From the NCBI GenBank assembly GCA_022072055.1, contig JAJVIK010000019.1:1-64000 (forward strand): 64,000 nucleotides of DNA, read 5' to 3'. The notes below the pieces were generated by a model. The model was not told the origin of the DNA. It did no database searches and saw only the letters and a list, made by a program, of their open reading frames with translations. This document shows positions 41,439-51,249 of this stretch, piece by piece. The position numbers and the translations under genes are program-made. Numbering within the stretch: position 1 is the first letter of the stretch; the number at the start of each line of letters is the position of its first letter. Source of the stretch: a bacterium (lineage in GTDB: Bacteria; Hinthialibacterota; Hinthialibacteria; OLB16).

Positions 41439-44234
41439 ATGAGCACGGCAACTCTACTTGAACAAGAATCAACAGCAGCTCCACCCCGGGGCAAGGCGCA
41501 AACCGCGCCTCTCCTGCTGCTCGTGGATGGGACCGCCTTGGCCTACCAATCGTTCTTTGCCCTCCAGAACCTCCGTAACCCCGCGGGGCAACCCACGGGC
41601 GCGGTGTTCGGTTTTTACCAGACCATCCAGAGCTTGCGCGAGGAGTACAGACCGGAGTTCCTGGCGGTGGTGATGGACCCTGGGACCCCGGTTGAGCGAA
41701 CCGAAGCGTTCGCGGACTACAAGGCGGGACGCGCGCCCACCCCCACGGACTTGCTGGAGCAGCTCCCCATGATCGAGGAGCTGATGACCACCCTTGGGGT
41801 CAGCGTCCTTTCCCGGGAAGGGATCGAGGCGGATGACATTCTCGCGGTCATCGCTCGTGAGGCCGCTGGCAAGGGGATGGAGGTCTTCATCCATTCCCCG
41901 GACAAGGACATGCTCCAGGTGGTCGAGGATCGGATCCGGGTCATCCGACGTCACGGCAACAACACCAAGATTTACGACGCGGAGGCGGTGCGCGAGCGTT
42001 ACGGTTGCCCGCCGGAGCTCTTCCCCGATCTCTTGGGGTTGATGGGGGACAGCGTGGACAACATTCCGGGAGTTCCCGGTATCGGGGAGAAAACCGCGGC
42101 GGCGCTGCTCGCGGAGCACGGCAGCCTGAACAAGGTTCTTGAAAGCGCGGACAAGATTAAGAAACCGAAGCTGCGTGAAAGCCTCCTTGCCCACCGAGAG
42201 CAGGCCCTGCTTTCGCGTGACCTTGCCACATTGAATACCAACCTCGACTTGGAGGTCCAAGTGGAGGACTTGAGGCCGGTGGAGCCGGATTGGGCCAACG
42301 CCGCGCGGCTATTTCGCCAGTTCGGGTTTCGTCGAGCCACGCTAGAGGCGGAGGAGAGGCTGCTTCAGACGGGCCGCACGCCAAGCGGGGACGAGATCTC
42401 CAGTCAGGCGGCGATGCCCTTCCTCGCGGAAGAGACGTCCGAGGCGAGATCTTCACCAACCACCGACTACCGCTTGGTCAGTGGGCAAAGGGAACTCGAG
42501 GAGCTCGCAACCCTCTTGAGGAGCGAGCACCCCTTCGGGCTGGACACCGAAACCACCGGGGTGGACCCGCACTCGGCGGGCTTGGTGGGGATCTGCATCG
42601 GGCTGACCCGGGGAAGGGGCTGGTATCTTCCCATCGCGCACCGGGAGGGAGCCAACCTGGACTTGGCGCTGGTCCGGGAAATCCTCGGTCCGATCCTGGC
42701 CGACCGGGAGGTGGGAAAGATCGGGCACCATCTCAAGTATGACGCCCGAATCCTGGAGCGCCATGGCCTTCCGGTGAAGGGTTGGGTGGGAGACACGATG
42801 GTTCTCGCGCACCTGCTGCACACGCGCATGGAGTCGCTCAAGCTGGATGACCTGGCCATGTCGATCATCGGTAGGCGGATGATCCCTATCGGCGATCTGA
42901 TCGGCGAGAAAAAGGGCGAGCAGATCACGATGGACTTGGTGTCGTCCGAGCGAGTGGGGGTTTACGGGGCCGAGGACGCCGAGGTGACCGTGGCCCTCCA
43001 CAATGCCCTCGCGCCGGAACTTGACGCGCAGGGGGTAAAGGACTGGTACCGGAACGCGGAGCTGCCCCTGGCTGAAATCCTGATGCGGATGGAGGCGAAG
43101 GGAGTCAAGATCGATCCGAAGGTGCTCAAGGTTCAGGCCGGCGAAGTCGAAAAGATCATTGAGGGTTTGAGGGCCGAGGTCTTCTCCATCGCGGGACGGG
43201 AGTTTAATCCCAATTCCACTCAGCAACTGGCCAAGATCCTGTTCGACGAGCGTGGGGTCCCCGCCGGGAAGAACCGCTCCACCCGGCAGGAGGTCCTTGA
43301 GGACCTTGCCCGCGCGGGCGAACCGCTGGCTGAGAAGATCATTGAGTTTCGACAGGCCGCCAAACTGAAGGGGACCTATCTGGATGCGCTTCCGCAGTTG
43401 ATCGATCCCTGCGATGGTCGCGTTCACACCTCCTATAACAGCACTGTGGCCAATACGGGGAGGATTTCGAGCAGCAGCCCGAACTTACAGAACATCCCGA
43501 TCCGAACCGACTTGGGCCGGCGGGTGCGCGAGGCGTTTATCGCCGAGGAGGGCCATGTGTTCGTGGCCGCGGATTATTCGCAGATCGAACTCCGGGTGTT
43601 GGCGCATTTCTCCCGCGACCCCGGTTTCATCCAGGCGTTCAACGAGGGCCAAGACATCCACGCCTTCACCGCCTCGCAGGTTTTCGATGTTCCGATCGGC
43701 GAGGTTACCAAGGACATGCGCCGCAAGGCCAAGGAGATCAATTTCGGATTGAACTACGGGATGAGTTCCTTCGGGCTGGCTTCGCGCCTCGGGATCGGTC
43801 GCTCCGAGGCGAAGGTTTTCATGGACCGTTATTTCGCGCGTTACCCAAGCATCCGTCGATACTTCGACTCCCTGCTTGAGGCGGCGGAGCGGGATGGGTA
43901 TGTGACCACATTGGTGGGAAGACGAATCGAGGTTCAGAGGCCGCGAAGCGGGACCGGCGCGGAGGCGCGCGTGGCCCTCAACGCCCCCATTCAGGGGTCC
44001 GCCGCCGACATCCTTAAGAAGGCGATGGTGGACCTTGGAAGCGAGCTTGAGGCGCGACAGCTCCGAGCCGCGATGGTCCTCACCGTTCATGATGAAATCA
44101 TCCTCGAGACTCCGGAGGCGGAGGTGGAAGAGGTTCGTGAACTCCTTCCTCGCGTGATGACGAGCGCGGTTCCCCTCTCGGTTCCGGTTGAGGTGGACGT
44201 CCGGGTCGGAAAGTCCTGGGCGGCCCTCGGTTGA
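41439..44234 (+). CDS. polA: DNA polymerase I
   Basis: Repair and lagging-strand polymerase (931 aa) with all three domains. The N-terminal 5'-3' exonuclease starts LLLLVDGTALAYQSFFAL and has DSVDNIPGVPGIGEKTA. The 3'-5' exonuclease appears active: DTETTG (Asp369, Glu371), GHHLKYDA and YGAEDAEV retain the acidic residues. Polymerase motif A is DYSQIELR (Asp712), the fingers helix is near RRKAKEINFGLNYG, and motif C is HDE (His884, Asp885). The start ATG 41439 lacks a strong Shine-Dalgarno; it lies after a long structured leader. It is first in an operon with coaE and rho. Confidence 0.97.
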   Translation: MSTATLLEQESTAAPPRGKAQTAPLLLLVDGTALAYQSFFALQNLRNPAGQPTGAVFGFYQTIQSLREEYRPEFLAVVMDPGTPVERTEAFADYKAGRAPTPTDLLEQLPMIEELMTTLGVSVLSREGIEADDILAVIAREAAGKGMEVFIHSPDKDMLQVVEDRIRVIRRHGNNTKIYDAEAVRERYGCPPELFPDLLGLMGDSVDNIPGVPGIGEKTAAALLAEHGSLNKVLESADKIKKPKLRESLLAHREQALLSRDLATLNTNLDLEVQVEDLRPVEPDWANAARLFRQFGFRRATLEAEERLLQTGRTPSGDEISSQAAMPFLAEETSEARSSPTTDYRLVSGQRELEELATLLRSEHPFGLDTETTGVDPHSAGLVGICIGLTRGRGWYLPIAHREGANLDLALVREILGPILADREVGKIGHHLKYDARILERHGLPVKGWVGDTMVLAHLLHTRMESLKLDDLAMSIIGRRMIPIGDLIGEKKGEQITMDLVSSERVGVYGAEDAEVTVALHNALAPELDAQGVKDWYRNAELPLAEILMRMEAKGVKIDPKVLKVQAGEVEKIIEGLRAEVFSIAGREFNPNSTQQLAKILFDERGVPAGKNRSTRQEVLEDLARAGEPLAEKIIEFRQAAKLKGTYLDALPQLIDPCDGRVHTSYNSTVANTGRISSSSPNLQNIPIRTDLGRRVREAFIAEEGHVFVAADYSQIELRVLAHFSRDPGFIQAFNEGQDIHAFTASQVFDVPIGEVTKDMRRKAKEINFGLNYGMSSFGLASRLGIGRSEAKVFMDRYFARYPSIRRYFDSLLEAAERDGYVTTLVGRRIEVQRPRSGTGAEARVALNAPIQGSAADILKKAMVDLGSELEARQLRAAMVLTVHDEIILETPEAEVEEVRELLPRVMTSAVPLSVPVEVDVRVGKSWAALG

Positions 44235-44246
44235 AAGCGAGCGAGC

Positions 44247-44846
44247 ATGCCGGTCCATTCCCCCTCAATCGGCCTCGCGGGGACCGTTGGGAGCGGGAAG
44301 AGCCTCGCGGTGGAGATTCTGCGCGAGCTCGGCGCGGTGGCGATCTGGGCGGACCGGATCGGGCACGCGCTGCTCCTCGAGGCGGAGGTTCAAGCCGAGG
44401 TGACGGCGCTGCTCGGGGATTCGGTTCTCGCCCCGGGAGGCGGCTTGGATCGAAAGCGGATCGGGGAGGTTGTGTTTTCCGCCCCCGCGAGGCGCGAGGG
44501 GTACGACAAGATCATCCACCCCCGCCTGCTCGCCAGGCTCCGCGAGAACCTGGAGGCTCTCGCGGACGAACAGCGGGTCGTGGTGGTGGAAGCCGCCTTG
44601 ATCCCCGAATGGGGCATCGAGGACTGGTTTGACGAGGTTTGGTGCATACGGTGTTCCGACGCCAGGGCGCTTGCGCGTTGGAAGCGGGACCCGGAGTTAT
44701 ATTGGAAGATTCGCAAAGCGCAATTCGCGCCGGAAAGGAAATCGGCGAAAGCCACGAGGGTTATCGAAAATGAGAGGTCGCAGGAAGAATTTCGACGACG
44801 AATCGAGATCGAATTCGAGCAGTTTCAGCGAGGGCACGGCGGTTGA
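44247..44846 (+). CDS. coaE: dephospho-CoA kinase
   Basis: Last step of coenzyme A synthesis: phosphorylates the 3'-hydroxyl of dephospho-CoA. The 199-residue protein has Walker [18 protein letters not shown], the early Asp in [12 protein letters not shown] (family D-x-I/A-x-H pattern) and the late lid region [16 protein letters not shown]. It begins 12 bases after polA, and its last 77 bases overlap the rho gene in another frame, an unusually long overlap that still leaves both proteins intact. Confidence 0.93.
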   Translation: MPVHSPSIGLAGTVGSGKSLAVEILRELGAVAIWADRIGHALLLEAEVQAEVTALLGDSVLAPGGGLDRKRIGEVVFSAPARREGYDKIIHPRLLARLRENLEALADEQRVVVVEAALIPEWGIEDWFDEVWCIRCSDARALARWKRDPELYWKIRKAQFAPERKSAKATRVIENERSQEEFRRRIEIEFEQFQRGHGG

Positions 44847-46194
44847 GAACGGGAGCGGCGAGGAGGAAACCCGTCACCACGGGCGCCCCCCGCGGCGGCA
44901 TCAACCCGACAACGGAGCCGCGCCCTCGACCTCTGAGACGATCGAGATCGAGGAACTCAAACACAAGTCCATCTCCGAGCTGATGGAGCTGGGGGAGCGT
45001 CTCGGAATCGAGCGCTTCTCCGGACTGCGCAAGTCGGAGATGATCTACAAGATCCTCCAGAATCAGGCGGAAACCGCGGGGATTCTGCTGGGCGAGGGGG
45101 TCCTTGAGGTCCTGCCGGATGGCTTCGGGTTCCTCCGAAGCGCCGACTACAATTACCTTCCGGGGCCGGACGACATTTATGTGTCCCCTTCCCAGATTCG
45201 GCGCTTTGACCTGCGAAAGGGCGACACGGTCACCGGCGAGATTCGCCGCCCGAAGGAGGGCGAACGTTACTTCGCCCTGCTCAAAGTCCGGGCCATCAAT
45301 CACGAGTCGGTCGAGGTCGCCCGAACCCGCCCTCTCTTTGAGAACCTGACTCCACTGCATCCGGACGCGCGCTACAAGCTGGAGCATGACCCGCACCGGA
45401 TCTCCTCGCGACTGGTGGATCTGATCTGCCCGATCGGAAAGGGTCAGCGCGGGTTGGTGGTTTCGCCCCCAAAGGCCGGAAAAACCATGCTCCTCAAGGA
45501 GCTTGCCACCGCGCTGACCACCAACTACCCGAACATCACCTTGATCGTGCTGCTCATCGACGAGCGCCCGGAGGAGGTGACCGACATGGAGCGGAGCGTG
45601 AAGGGCGAGGTGGTCAGCTCCACCTTCGACGAACCCCCCGAGCGTCACGTGCAAGTGGCCGAGATGGTGATCGAGAAAGCCAAGCGCATGACCGAGATGG
45701 GGCGGGATGTGGTCATCATGCTGGACAGCATCACCCGTCTCGCGCGCGCGCACAACCAAGTCGTTCCCCACAGCGGCAAGATTCTCACGGGTGGCGTGGA
45801 CAGCGCCGCCCTCCAGCGCCCCAAGCGCTTTTTCGGCGCCGCGCGCAACATCGAGGAGGGCGGGAGTCTGACAATCATCGCCACCGCCCTGATCGACACA
45901 GGCAGCCGCATGGATGAGGTGATCTATGAGGAGTTCAAAGGGACCGGCAACATGGAGCTTCACCTGGACCGCAAGATCTCCGAGCGTCGCATCTATCCGG
46001 CCATCGACATCAGCCGCTCCAGCACGCGCAAGGAGGAGCTGCTTCAGGAGCAGGATGAGCTGGAGCGCATCTGGCTGCTCCGCAAGGTGATCGCCGATAT
46101 GCCGCCGGGAGAGGTGATGGAGAAGATCACAAACCACATGAAGAAGACGCGCGACAATCAGGAGTTCCTGGCAACGCTGAACGAGGCGACGTAA
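44770..46194 (+). CDS. rho: transcription termination factor Rho
   Basis: Hexameric RNA helicase that ends transcription (474 aa). An Arg/Ser/Glu/Gly-rich N-terminal extension (about residues 1-60) precedes the Rho N domain ([16 protein letters not shown]) and the cold-shock-like RNA-binding domain ([20 protein letters not shown]). The ATPase core has Walker [15 protein letters not shown], Walker [17 protein letters not shown] and the Q/R-loop [23 protein letters not shown] 44770 (MRGRRKN) is the likely start. The order polA-coaE-rho matches that in Chlamydia, as I recall it. Confidence 0.96.
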   Translation: MRGRRKNFDDESRSNSSSFSEGTAVENGSGEEETRHHGRPPRRHQPDNGAAPSTSETIEIEELKHKSISELMELGERLGIERFSGLRKSEMIYKILQNQAETAGILLGEGVLEVLPDGFGFLRSADYNYLPGPDDIYVSPSQIRRFDLRKGDTVTGEIRRPKEGERYFALLKVRAINHESVEVARTRPLFENLTPLHPDARYKLEHDPHRISSRLVDLICPIGKGQRGLVVSPPKAGKTMLLKELATALTTNYPNITLIVLLIDERPEEVTDMERSVKGEVVSSTFDEPPERHVQVAEMVIEKAKRMTEMGRDVVIMLDSITRLARAHNQVVPHSGKILTGGVDSAALQRPKRFFGAARNIEEGGSLTIIATALIDTGSRMDEVIYEEFKGTGNMELHLDRKISERRIYPAIDISRSSTRKEELLQEQDELERIWLLRKVIADMPPGEVMEKITNHMKKTRDNQEFLATLNEAT

Positions 46195-46440
46195 GCTTAA
46201 GATGGACGCCGTCTAGCCGTCCCATTCGCTTATTTTCCTCGGCTGCTCAAGGCGCCCCCCCGATGAGCGGCGCAAGTTCTCCATGACAGGTGGCGGCGGG
46301 GGAATCCATTGGGACGATCCGGATGAAGATATCTCGGTGGAGGGGCTGCTGTTGGGCATTGGGGATCGCTCCAAGCGGTAACGAAGCGGTTCATCCACCC
46401 CTGAAAACAACCGTGTCCCCGGCAATGTGTCACTCCCTGC

Positions 46441-47142
46441 TCACGGGTTCGTCCCCCAGATGTCCATATCCCTCGGCAGAGTGCGTCCCGGCATGCAGGC
46501 CAGGTGAACCACCAGCGCGGCCAGGTCGGCGGCGTGGAGGTGGAGCCCCTTGCCGTGTTTCGGGCCCTGATCCGGTCCGGTGTCGACACTGCTCGGGTTG
46601 AGCACCATCACTCGGATATTATGCCGGCGGACTTCATAGAGTAGCGCCTGCGAGAAACCCTGAAGCCCGAACTTGCTGGCGTTGTAGGCCGAGGTTCCCG
46701 GGTCCCCTTTCTTTCCGCTCATGGAGCTGATCATGAAGATGTCGCCTCGGCCTCGCGCGATCATCCCGGGGAGAAAGGCTCGTGTGGTGAGAAAAACCCC
46801 CGTGAGATTGGTTTCGATAACCTCGTTCCAGGCTTCGAGGGTCATGTCCGCCACGGGGGAGCCGCGATACAGCCCCGCGTTGTTGACCAGGATGTCGGGG
46901 GGTCCATGGCTCGTGAGAACCGATTGGGCCATGGCGTCGATCCGCCCGGCGTCCCGTTGGTCGCAGGGGATGGGAACACAGTTCGTTCCAATTTCCTTGG
47001 CAGCCGCCTCCAGGGTCTGGGGATGTCGGCCGGTGATGACTACCTTGCATCCCGCCGAATGGAGGGCGGCGGCGATATGCCTCCCGATTCCCCGACTCCC
47101 ACCGGTCACCAACGCGAGTTTGTCCATGAGCATCTCGTGCAT
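46441..47142 (-). CDS. short-chain dehydrogenase/reductase (SDR family)
   Basis: NAD(P)-dependent oxidoreductase of the classical SDR type (233 aa). It has the cofactor motif TGGSRGIGRHIA near residues 13-24, the NNAG motif in ILVNNAGLYRG, and the catalytic Ser-Tyr-Lys set in ISSMSGKKGDPGTSAYNASK. The Thr/Arg pattern after the glycine loop (GRHPQTL) hints at NADP preference. Several Met codons cluster at the start (47142, 47133, 47127); GGAGG nine bases before 47142 favours the first. No neighbour indicates a substrate. Confidence 0.88.
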   Translation of the reverse strand: MHEMLMDKLALVTGGSRGIGRHIAAALHSAGCKVVITGRHPQTLEAAAKEIGTNCVPIPCDQRDAGRIDAMAQSVLTSHGPPDILVNNAGLYRGSPVADMTLEAWNEVIETNLTGVFLTTRAFLPGMIARGRGDIFMISSMSGKKGDPGTSAYNASKFGLQGFSQALLYEVRRHNIRVMVLNPSSVDTGPDQGPKHGKGLHLHAADLAALVVHLACMPGRTLPRDMDIWGTNP

Positions 47143-47244
47143 TGCCTCAATCCTCCAATCGCCTCAACGGACATGGAGAAACTGGAAACCCCACTGTCTG
47201 TTCAAGTAGGATAGTCTCCAAACTCTTCAAAAGGAGCATGGGCC

Positions 47245-47922
47245 ATGATTGACCCGGAAAGACTGTTGGGTGGGCTGCTGACCACCGGGTTGGAGAAGGG
47301 CTTCAAGAAGGGGGCGAAGTCAGCCAAGAAGCTGATGAAGGGGCAAGGGGTCTTGGGCGGACTCGCCCACCCGCAAAAGGCGGCCATCGGCATGGGGCTT
47401 CTGGGCCTTGCCTTCGCGGCTTACGAGCACTTCCAGCAGAATCGAGGGTCGGGAGCCGGTCCGGTATCGGACCAGGGATCCACGGCGTATGCGGGTCCAC
47501 CGCCCCCGCCCCCCTCCACTCCGCCTCCGCCTCCTCCCCAGGGCCCCATGCCGCAAGGAGGCCCGCCCGACAACCGCGCGTCGGCAGCGATGCTGTTGGT
47601 TCGCGCGATGATTGCGGCCGCCAACGCCGACCATGACATTTCAGCGGAGGAGCGCCAGGCCATCCTGGGACGGGCAAGGGAATGCGGACTCACCGAGGAG
47701 GAGCTCGGGGCGATCCATGCGGAGCTGGACCATCCTTTGAGCATGGCTGAAATCGCGTCGCGGGCCACCACCCCGGAGCTTGCGGAACAGGTTTACGCGG
47801 TCTCCCTGGTGGCGATTGAGGTGGACAGCGAGGCCGAGAGGAACTACCTCAAGGCGCTGGCGAAACGATTGGGCTTGAGCGAAGAGAGGGTGGGGAGATG
47901 GGAGAGGCAATTCGCCCCTTAA
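47245..47922 (+). CDS. DUF533/TerB-like membrane-associated protein
   Basis: The 225-residue protein has a Lys-rich N-terminus, one hydrophobic helix (about residues 46-62; AAIGMGLLGLAFAAYEHF) and a Pro-rich spacer (about 83-106). Its C-terminal TerB-like helical domain contains AMIAAANADHDISAEERQ, with the acidic DxD/E metal-binding pattern. It resembles E. coli YebE and other DUF533 proteins of unknown function. AAGGAG lies seven bases before ATG 47245. It converges on the TOPRIM-like gene with a 15-base gap. Confidence 0.78.
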   Translation: MIDPERLLGGLLTTGLEKGFKKGAKSAKKLMKGQGVLGGLAHPQKAAIGMGLLGLAFAAYEHFQQNRGSGAGPVSDQGSTAYAGPPPPPPSTPPPPPPQGPMPQGGPPDNRASAAMLLVRAMIAAANADHDISAEERQAILGRARECGLTEEELGAIHAELDHPLSMAEIASRATTPELAEQVYAVSLVAIEVDSEAERNYLKALAKRLGLSEERVGRWERQFAP

Positions 47923-47937
47923 TCCCACTGAGCCTGT

Positions 47938-48546
47938 TCACACCAAGAAGTCTTGCGCGTGTTCGAGGGATTCCAGCGCCTTGAGGCATGCATCCAGGCT
48001 CGGGGAGCGTTCGCGGGCTCGCCTCGGATCCCATGATTCTTGGGCGAACAGCGATAGCTCCGAGGAATACAACTTCCCCACTTGGGCGCTTGATCCCCCA
48101 GCGGGCGCAAGCGCCTCCGCGACCCCCCGCTTCTTTGATTTCCGCGCAAGTTCCACAAGGAACCTCTTCGGATCGGCGATTCCCTCAGGATCACCGGGGA
48201 TCTCGCGGATGGGAATGGCCAAGAACCGGGCGGCGCCTTCTCGATCCGCAAGCAGCCAGCTCTCCACCTCGCGCACGGCGAGTCGAAGGATCATGTTTGG
48301 GTGTCGGTCCGGAAGCCACGACTGGACCACTTGCGGTGGGCAGGCCATGCCGGTGTCCATGAAGTCCACCAATGCCAGATAGACACCCCCCCTTGCCGCT
48401 CGGTTGAATGCGGCAAGTCGCTTCCGGATGTACCCAATTCCTTGTTTTCCCAGGCTCGAGCCCACCTGATGTCCTGATAATTCCACCAAGCGGGCGGCCA
48501 CTGTTTCATCCACATACCCTTCCACCAAGAGGTTGATGGTTTTCAT
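47938..48546 (-). CDS. DUF4276-family TOPRIM-like protein, partner of the AAA ATPase
   Basis: The 202-residue protein fits DUF4276, a group proposed to have a TOPRIM nuclease-type fold. It starts MKTINLLVEGYVDETVA, with the conserved Glu of the VEGxxDE motif. The DxD-like pair is in LALVDFMDTG, and the group signature AVREVESWLLADREGAARFL follows. A longer in-frame start at 48663 is rejected because ATG 48546 overlaps the ATPase stop by one base (TGATG), implying coupled synthesis. Related ATPase + TOPRIM pairs (for example PARIS, and OLD/Gabija-type modules) act against phage. A nuclease role here is inference. Confidence 0.75.
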   Translation of the reverse strand: MKTINLLVEGYVDETVAARLVELSGHQVGSSLGKQGIGYIRKRLAAFNRAARGGVYLALVDFMDTGMACPPQVVQSWLPDRHPNMILRLAVREVESWLLADREGAARFLAIPIREIPGDPEGIADPKRFLVELARKSKKRGVAEALAPAGGSSAQVGKLYSSELSLFAQESWDPRRARERSPSLDACLKALESLEHAQDFLV

Positions 48547-49706
48547 CAATCGAAAAGGAAGAGCATTTGCTGAGCGTTTGAGGGAGCCGATCGAGGAAAT
48601 ACCGCTTCGGCCACGGTCAAACCGCTGTCGAGCTGCAGGCGAACCGCCTCCTCGCGGGAGCACGGGACAATCCTAGTGCCCTGCGGATCCGACTGGAACC
48701 GAAGAACCTCCTCCGCTCCGATACCAGGATCGGCGAGCATTTCCTTGGAGTGAGTGCTGATCGCAATCTGCCTCCTGACCTTCCGGTGCCGATTCACGCG
48801 CTCGATAAGCTGTGGGAGCAGGCGAACAATCTCGGAATGGAGCGAGAGCTCGGGTTCCTCCATGAGCAGCAACCCATCCCCTTCAAACAGGGACCAGAGG
48901 AGTCCAAAGAGTCGAAGAGTCCCATCGGAGAGCTGGCCTTCGTTCTGTTTTGCGGCATAAGGTCGCCAATTCTTGAAGTTGCCGACCAAGTGCGGGATGC
49001 CGGTGTCTTCATCCCTCCCGACATCAAGCGATTCGAGTTGGGGGGTCGCCACCTTCAATGCGCCGACAATCTTCTTGAGGCGTGATTTCTTGGTCCTTTC
49101 CGGCGTGGTCGCGACTGTCTGGAGAAAATCCCTCCCGAACGGATCGTCACGGATCACGCTGGGCGAAAAGCTGTTTGGATCCCGGATCAACTGTGGGAGA
49201 AGGTGCCGGTAGCTGATCCTGCGGAAAAAATTTGCGATCTCCCTAAACGGCTGGTTGGCCAGAGTTTGCTCGAGCGCGGTCTCAGTCAGCCGAACACTGT
49301 CTCGGGTATCATCCTTGTCAGGTCTCTGAAGGATGGTCTGTCCGTCCCGCACGACAACCTCTTTCCGAATGGTGGGGACTTTTTGCTTGTCTTGGTTAAA
49401 TGTCAGGTGATATGTCCAACGGGGACTGTCATCTCCCTCCTCTGTCAAATCCGCCTCAATGGATATATCCGAGTATCTTCTGGCGGACAGACAGCGGATT
49501 GCGGAAACACCTCCCCTGTATCGATCCACCGCTTGAGCGAGTCCACCGCCACGGACGGCGCAGATGTCCCGCAAAAACTTGAAAACATCCAGGAAGTTGG
49601 ACTTTCCGGACGCGTTGGGACCGATGAGAAATGTCCGATGGGTGAGGTGGACATCAACAGCGGGGAAGTTCTTCCAATTCTGGACCTTAATTCGGCTGAT
49701 ATACAT
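48546..49706 (-). CDS. AAA (ABC-type, RecF/OLD-like) ATPase
   Basis: The 386-residue ATPase has Walker A FLIGPNASGKSNFLDVFKFL near residues 27-46, the ABC-type signature QLSDGTLRLFGLLWSL, Walker B GLLLMEEPELSLH, and a switch histidine in QIAISTHSKEML. The short, coiled-coil-poor insert is like AAA_21/AAA_15 proteins of two-gene defence or DNA-processing modules. An AAGGTG ends five bases before ATG 49706. Its stop overlaps the start of the TOPRIM-like gene by one base. The DNA here looks somewhat less GC-biased than its neighbours, which might reflect horizontal gain; that was judged by eye only. Confidence 0.85.
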   Translation of the reverse strand: MYISRIKVQNWKNFPAVDVHLTHRTFLIGPNASGKSNFLDVFKFLRDICAVRGGGLAQAVDRYRGGVSAIRCLSARRYSDISIEADLTEEGDDSPRWTYHLTFNQDKQKVPTIRKEVVVRDGQTILQRPDKDDTRDSVRLTETALEQTLANQPFREIANFFRRISYRHLLPQLIRDPNSFSPSVIRDDPFGRDFLQTVATTPERTKKSRLKKIVGALKVATPQLESLDVGRDEDTGIPHLVGNFKNWRPYAAKQNEGQLSDGTLRLFGLLWSLFEGDGLLLMEEPELSLHSEIVRLLPQLIERVNRHRKVRRQIAISTHSKEMLADPGIGAEEVLRFQSDPQGTRIVPCSREEAVRLQLDSGLTVAEAVFPRSAPSNAQQMLFLFD

Positions 49707-49795
49707 GGTTCACCTTCACGGGGATTCTAGGCGACGAGTCGGATCAATTCCACCGTTGCATGGAATAATACCGTTTGGTGGCACGGGAGAGGGAT

Positions 49796-51247
49796 TCAGT
49801 TTTCCCCCTTGAGCTCCCGCAATTGGGCGCCCACCTCCGAATTCTTGTAGAAGGGGTCAAGGGGGAAGCAGCCGGAGATGAGGCCCTTGCGGGGGGCGGT
49901 GGTGCAATCGCTGAAGGTCCGACACAGCCGCTTGCGATCCAACTCGCCTTTCACCAGAGAGTCGTAAGCGATGTCGGGATAAACCAAAGCCATCCGTCCG
50001 ATCCCCACAAAGTCCATCCAGCCTTCTCGAACAACCGCTTGCCCCACGAGGGGAAGGAACTCCTGGAGGTAAGTGAATCCGGTCCCGACCACCAGGGCTT
50101 CCGGGAAAGCCTGCTTGGCGCGTCGAGCGGCATCGAGCAGACGGCCCACCCCCACGAGTGGGTCCTCCGGGGGTTGATAACCATCCGAGGGAGGAAACAG
50201 CGCGGGACGCTGGATGTGTGGATTGTAGTAAGGCGAGCCGCAGGTGACATTGACGAGCCGGATGCCAAGTTCGCGGAGCACGGCGAGGAATTCCAGGCTC
50301 TCCGTGAAATCGGGGTGCGTGGGGTTGTCGGCGCGAACTCCAAAACCAAAACGGTAAGGCCCCTCGCTCGGTTCGGGAATTCCCTCGCCCATTTGACTCG
50401 CGGTTGTGGTCGACGGATCGGGCCGAAAGGGGACAAAATCGAACAAGCTCACTCGAACTCCAATTTCAAGACCGGGAACCTCGGACCGAATCCCCGCGAC
50501 CAGATTCCTGAGAAAACGGGTCCGATTCTCCAGGCTCCCTCCATACCGCCCCGGACGGGTGTGAGCGCTGAGAAACTCATGCCCCAGGTAGCCGTGGCAG
50601 TGTTTCAAATCCACGAAATCGAAACCGACCTTGGCCACCTTCTTCGCGGCCTGGATGAAGTCCTCAATCAAACGGTCGATATCGTCATCCGTGAGGAGCG
50701 TTGAGTCGTCTTCGATCCCCACGCGACGGTCGAGGATCGGATGCCGGTAAAGGATCCGGGGTTCGGGCAGGACCTTCCGGTTCGGGCGGCAGTATCTTCC
50801 GGAATGCGTGAGCTGCAGTCCAATATAAAGCCCGTTGCATGAACCGGTCTTTTCCCTGTGCGCCGCCTTGAGTTCGCCGAGAAGCCGCTCGAAACCCGGA
50901 AGGTTTTCCTCGTTGATGAGGAGTTGGTTGGGGTTGGCGCGGCCATCATGACGGACCGCCACCGCTTCCCCGCCCCAGATCAGCTTGGCGCCGCTTTCGC
51001 CGAATCGTCGCCAGCGACGAAGGGTGTAGTCGGACGGAAGACCCTCGGAGGTGCCATCCCAACCCTCCATCGGTTGGATGGCCCAGCGGTTTTCGATGGT
51101 TCGTTCACCATGTCGGGCTGGACGGGAGAGGGGAGATTCAGGGGCGGTCAGGATCGCGTCATCACACGGCAGATCGACCCCCAGTTCCGCGAGACGGTTT
51201 CGAAACTGGGTGGCGGTCTTGAACGTGGAGACCCTCGGATAAGCCAC
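49796..51247 (-). CDS. NADH:flavin oxidoreductase, Old Yellow Enzyme family
   Basis: FMN-dependent ene-reductase-like enzyme (483 aa). The TIM-barrel features include NRWAIQPMEGWDGTSEG at the N-terminal FMN site, GLQLTHSGRY, the catalytic/binding region FVDLKHCHGYLGHEFLS and YGGSLENRTRFL, which contacts FMN phosphate in this family. There is no C-terminal NADH/FAD domain, so it belongs to the short OYE type although longer than usual (about 360). It starts with GTG 51247, two bases after the purA stop, so it is probably translated from the purA message. Confidence 0.85.
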   Translation of the reverse strand: MAYPRVSTFKTATQFRNRLAELGVDLPCDDAILTAPESPLSRPARHGERTIENRWAIQPMEGWDGTSEGLPSDYTLRRWRRFGESGAKLIWGGEAVAVRHDGRANPNQLLINEENLPGFERLLGELKAAHREKTGSCNGLYIGLQLTHSGRYCRPNRKVLPEPRILYRHPILDRRVGIEDDSTLLTDDDIDRLIEDFIQAAKKVAKVGFDFVDLKHCHGYLGHEFLSAHTRPGRYGGSLENRTRFLRNLVAGIRSEVPGLEIGVRVSLFDFVPFRPDPSTTTASQMGEGIPEPSEGPYRFGFGVRADNPTHPDFTESLEFLAVLRELGIRLVNVTCGSPYYNPHIQRPALFPPSDGYQPPEDPLVGVGRLLDAARRAKQAFPEALVVGTGFTYLQEFLPLVGQAVVREGWMDFVGIGRMALVYPDIAYDSLVKGELDRKRLCRTFSDCTTAPRKGLISGCFPLDPFYKNSEVGAQLRELKGEN

Positions 51248-51249
51248 CG

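Noticed and set aside
44761-46137. 458-codon minus-strand frame
   Set aside because: Antisense to rho.
46195-46440. Small frames between rho and the SDR gene
   Set aside because: No ribosome site, motif or coding-like composition; nothing assigned there.
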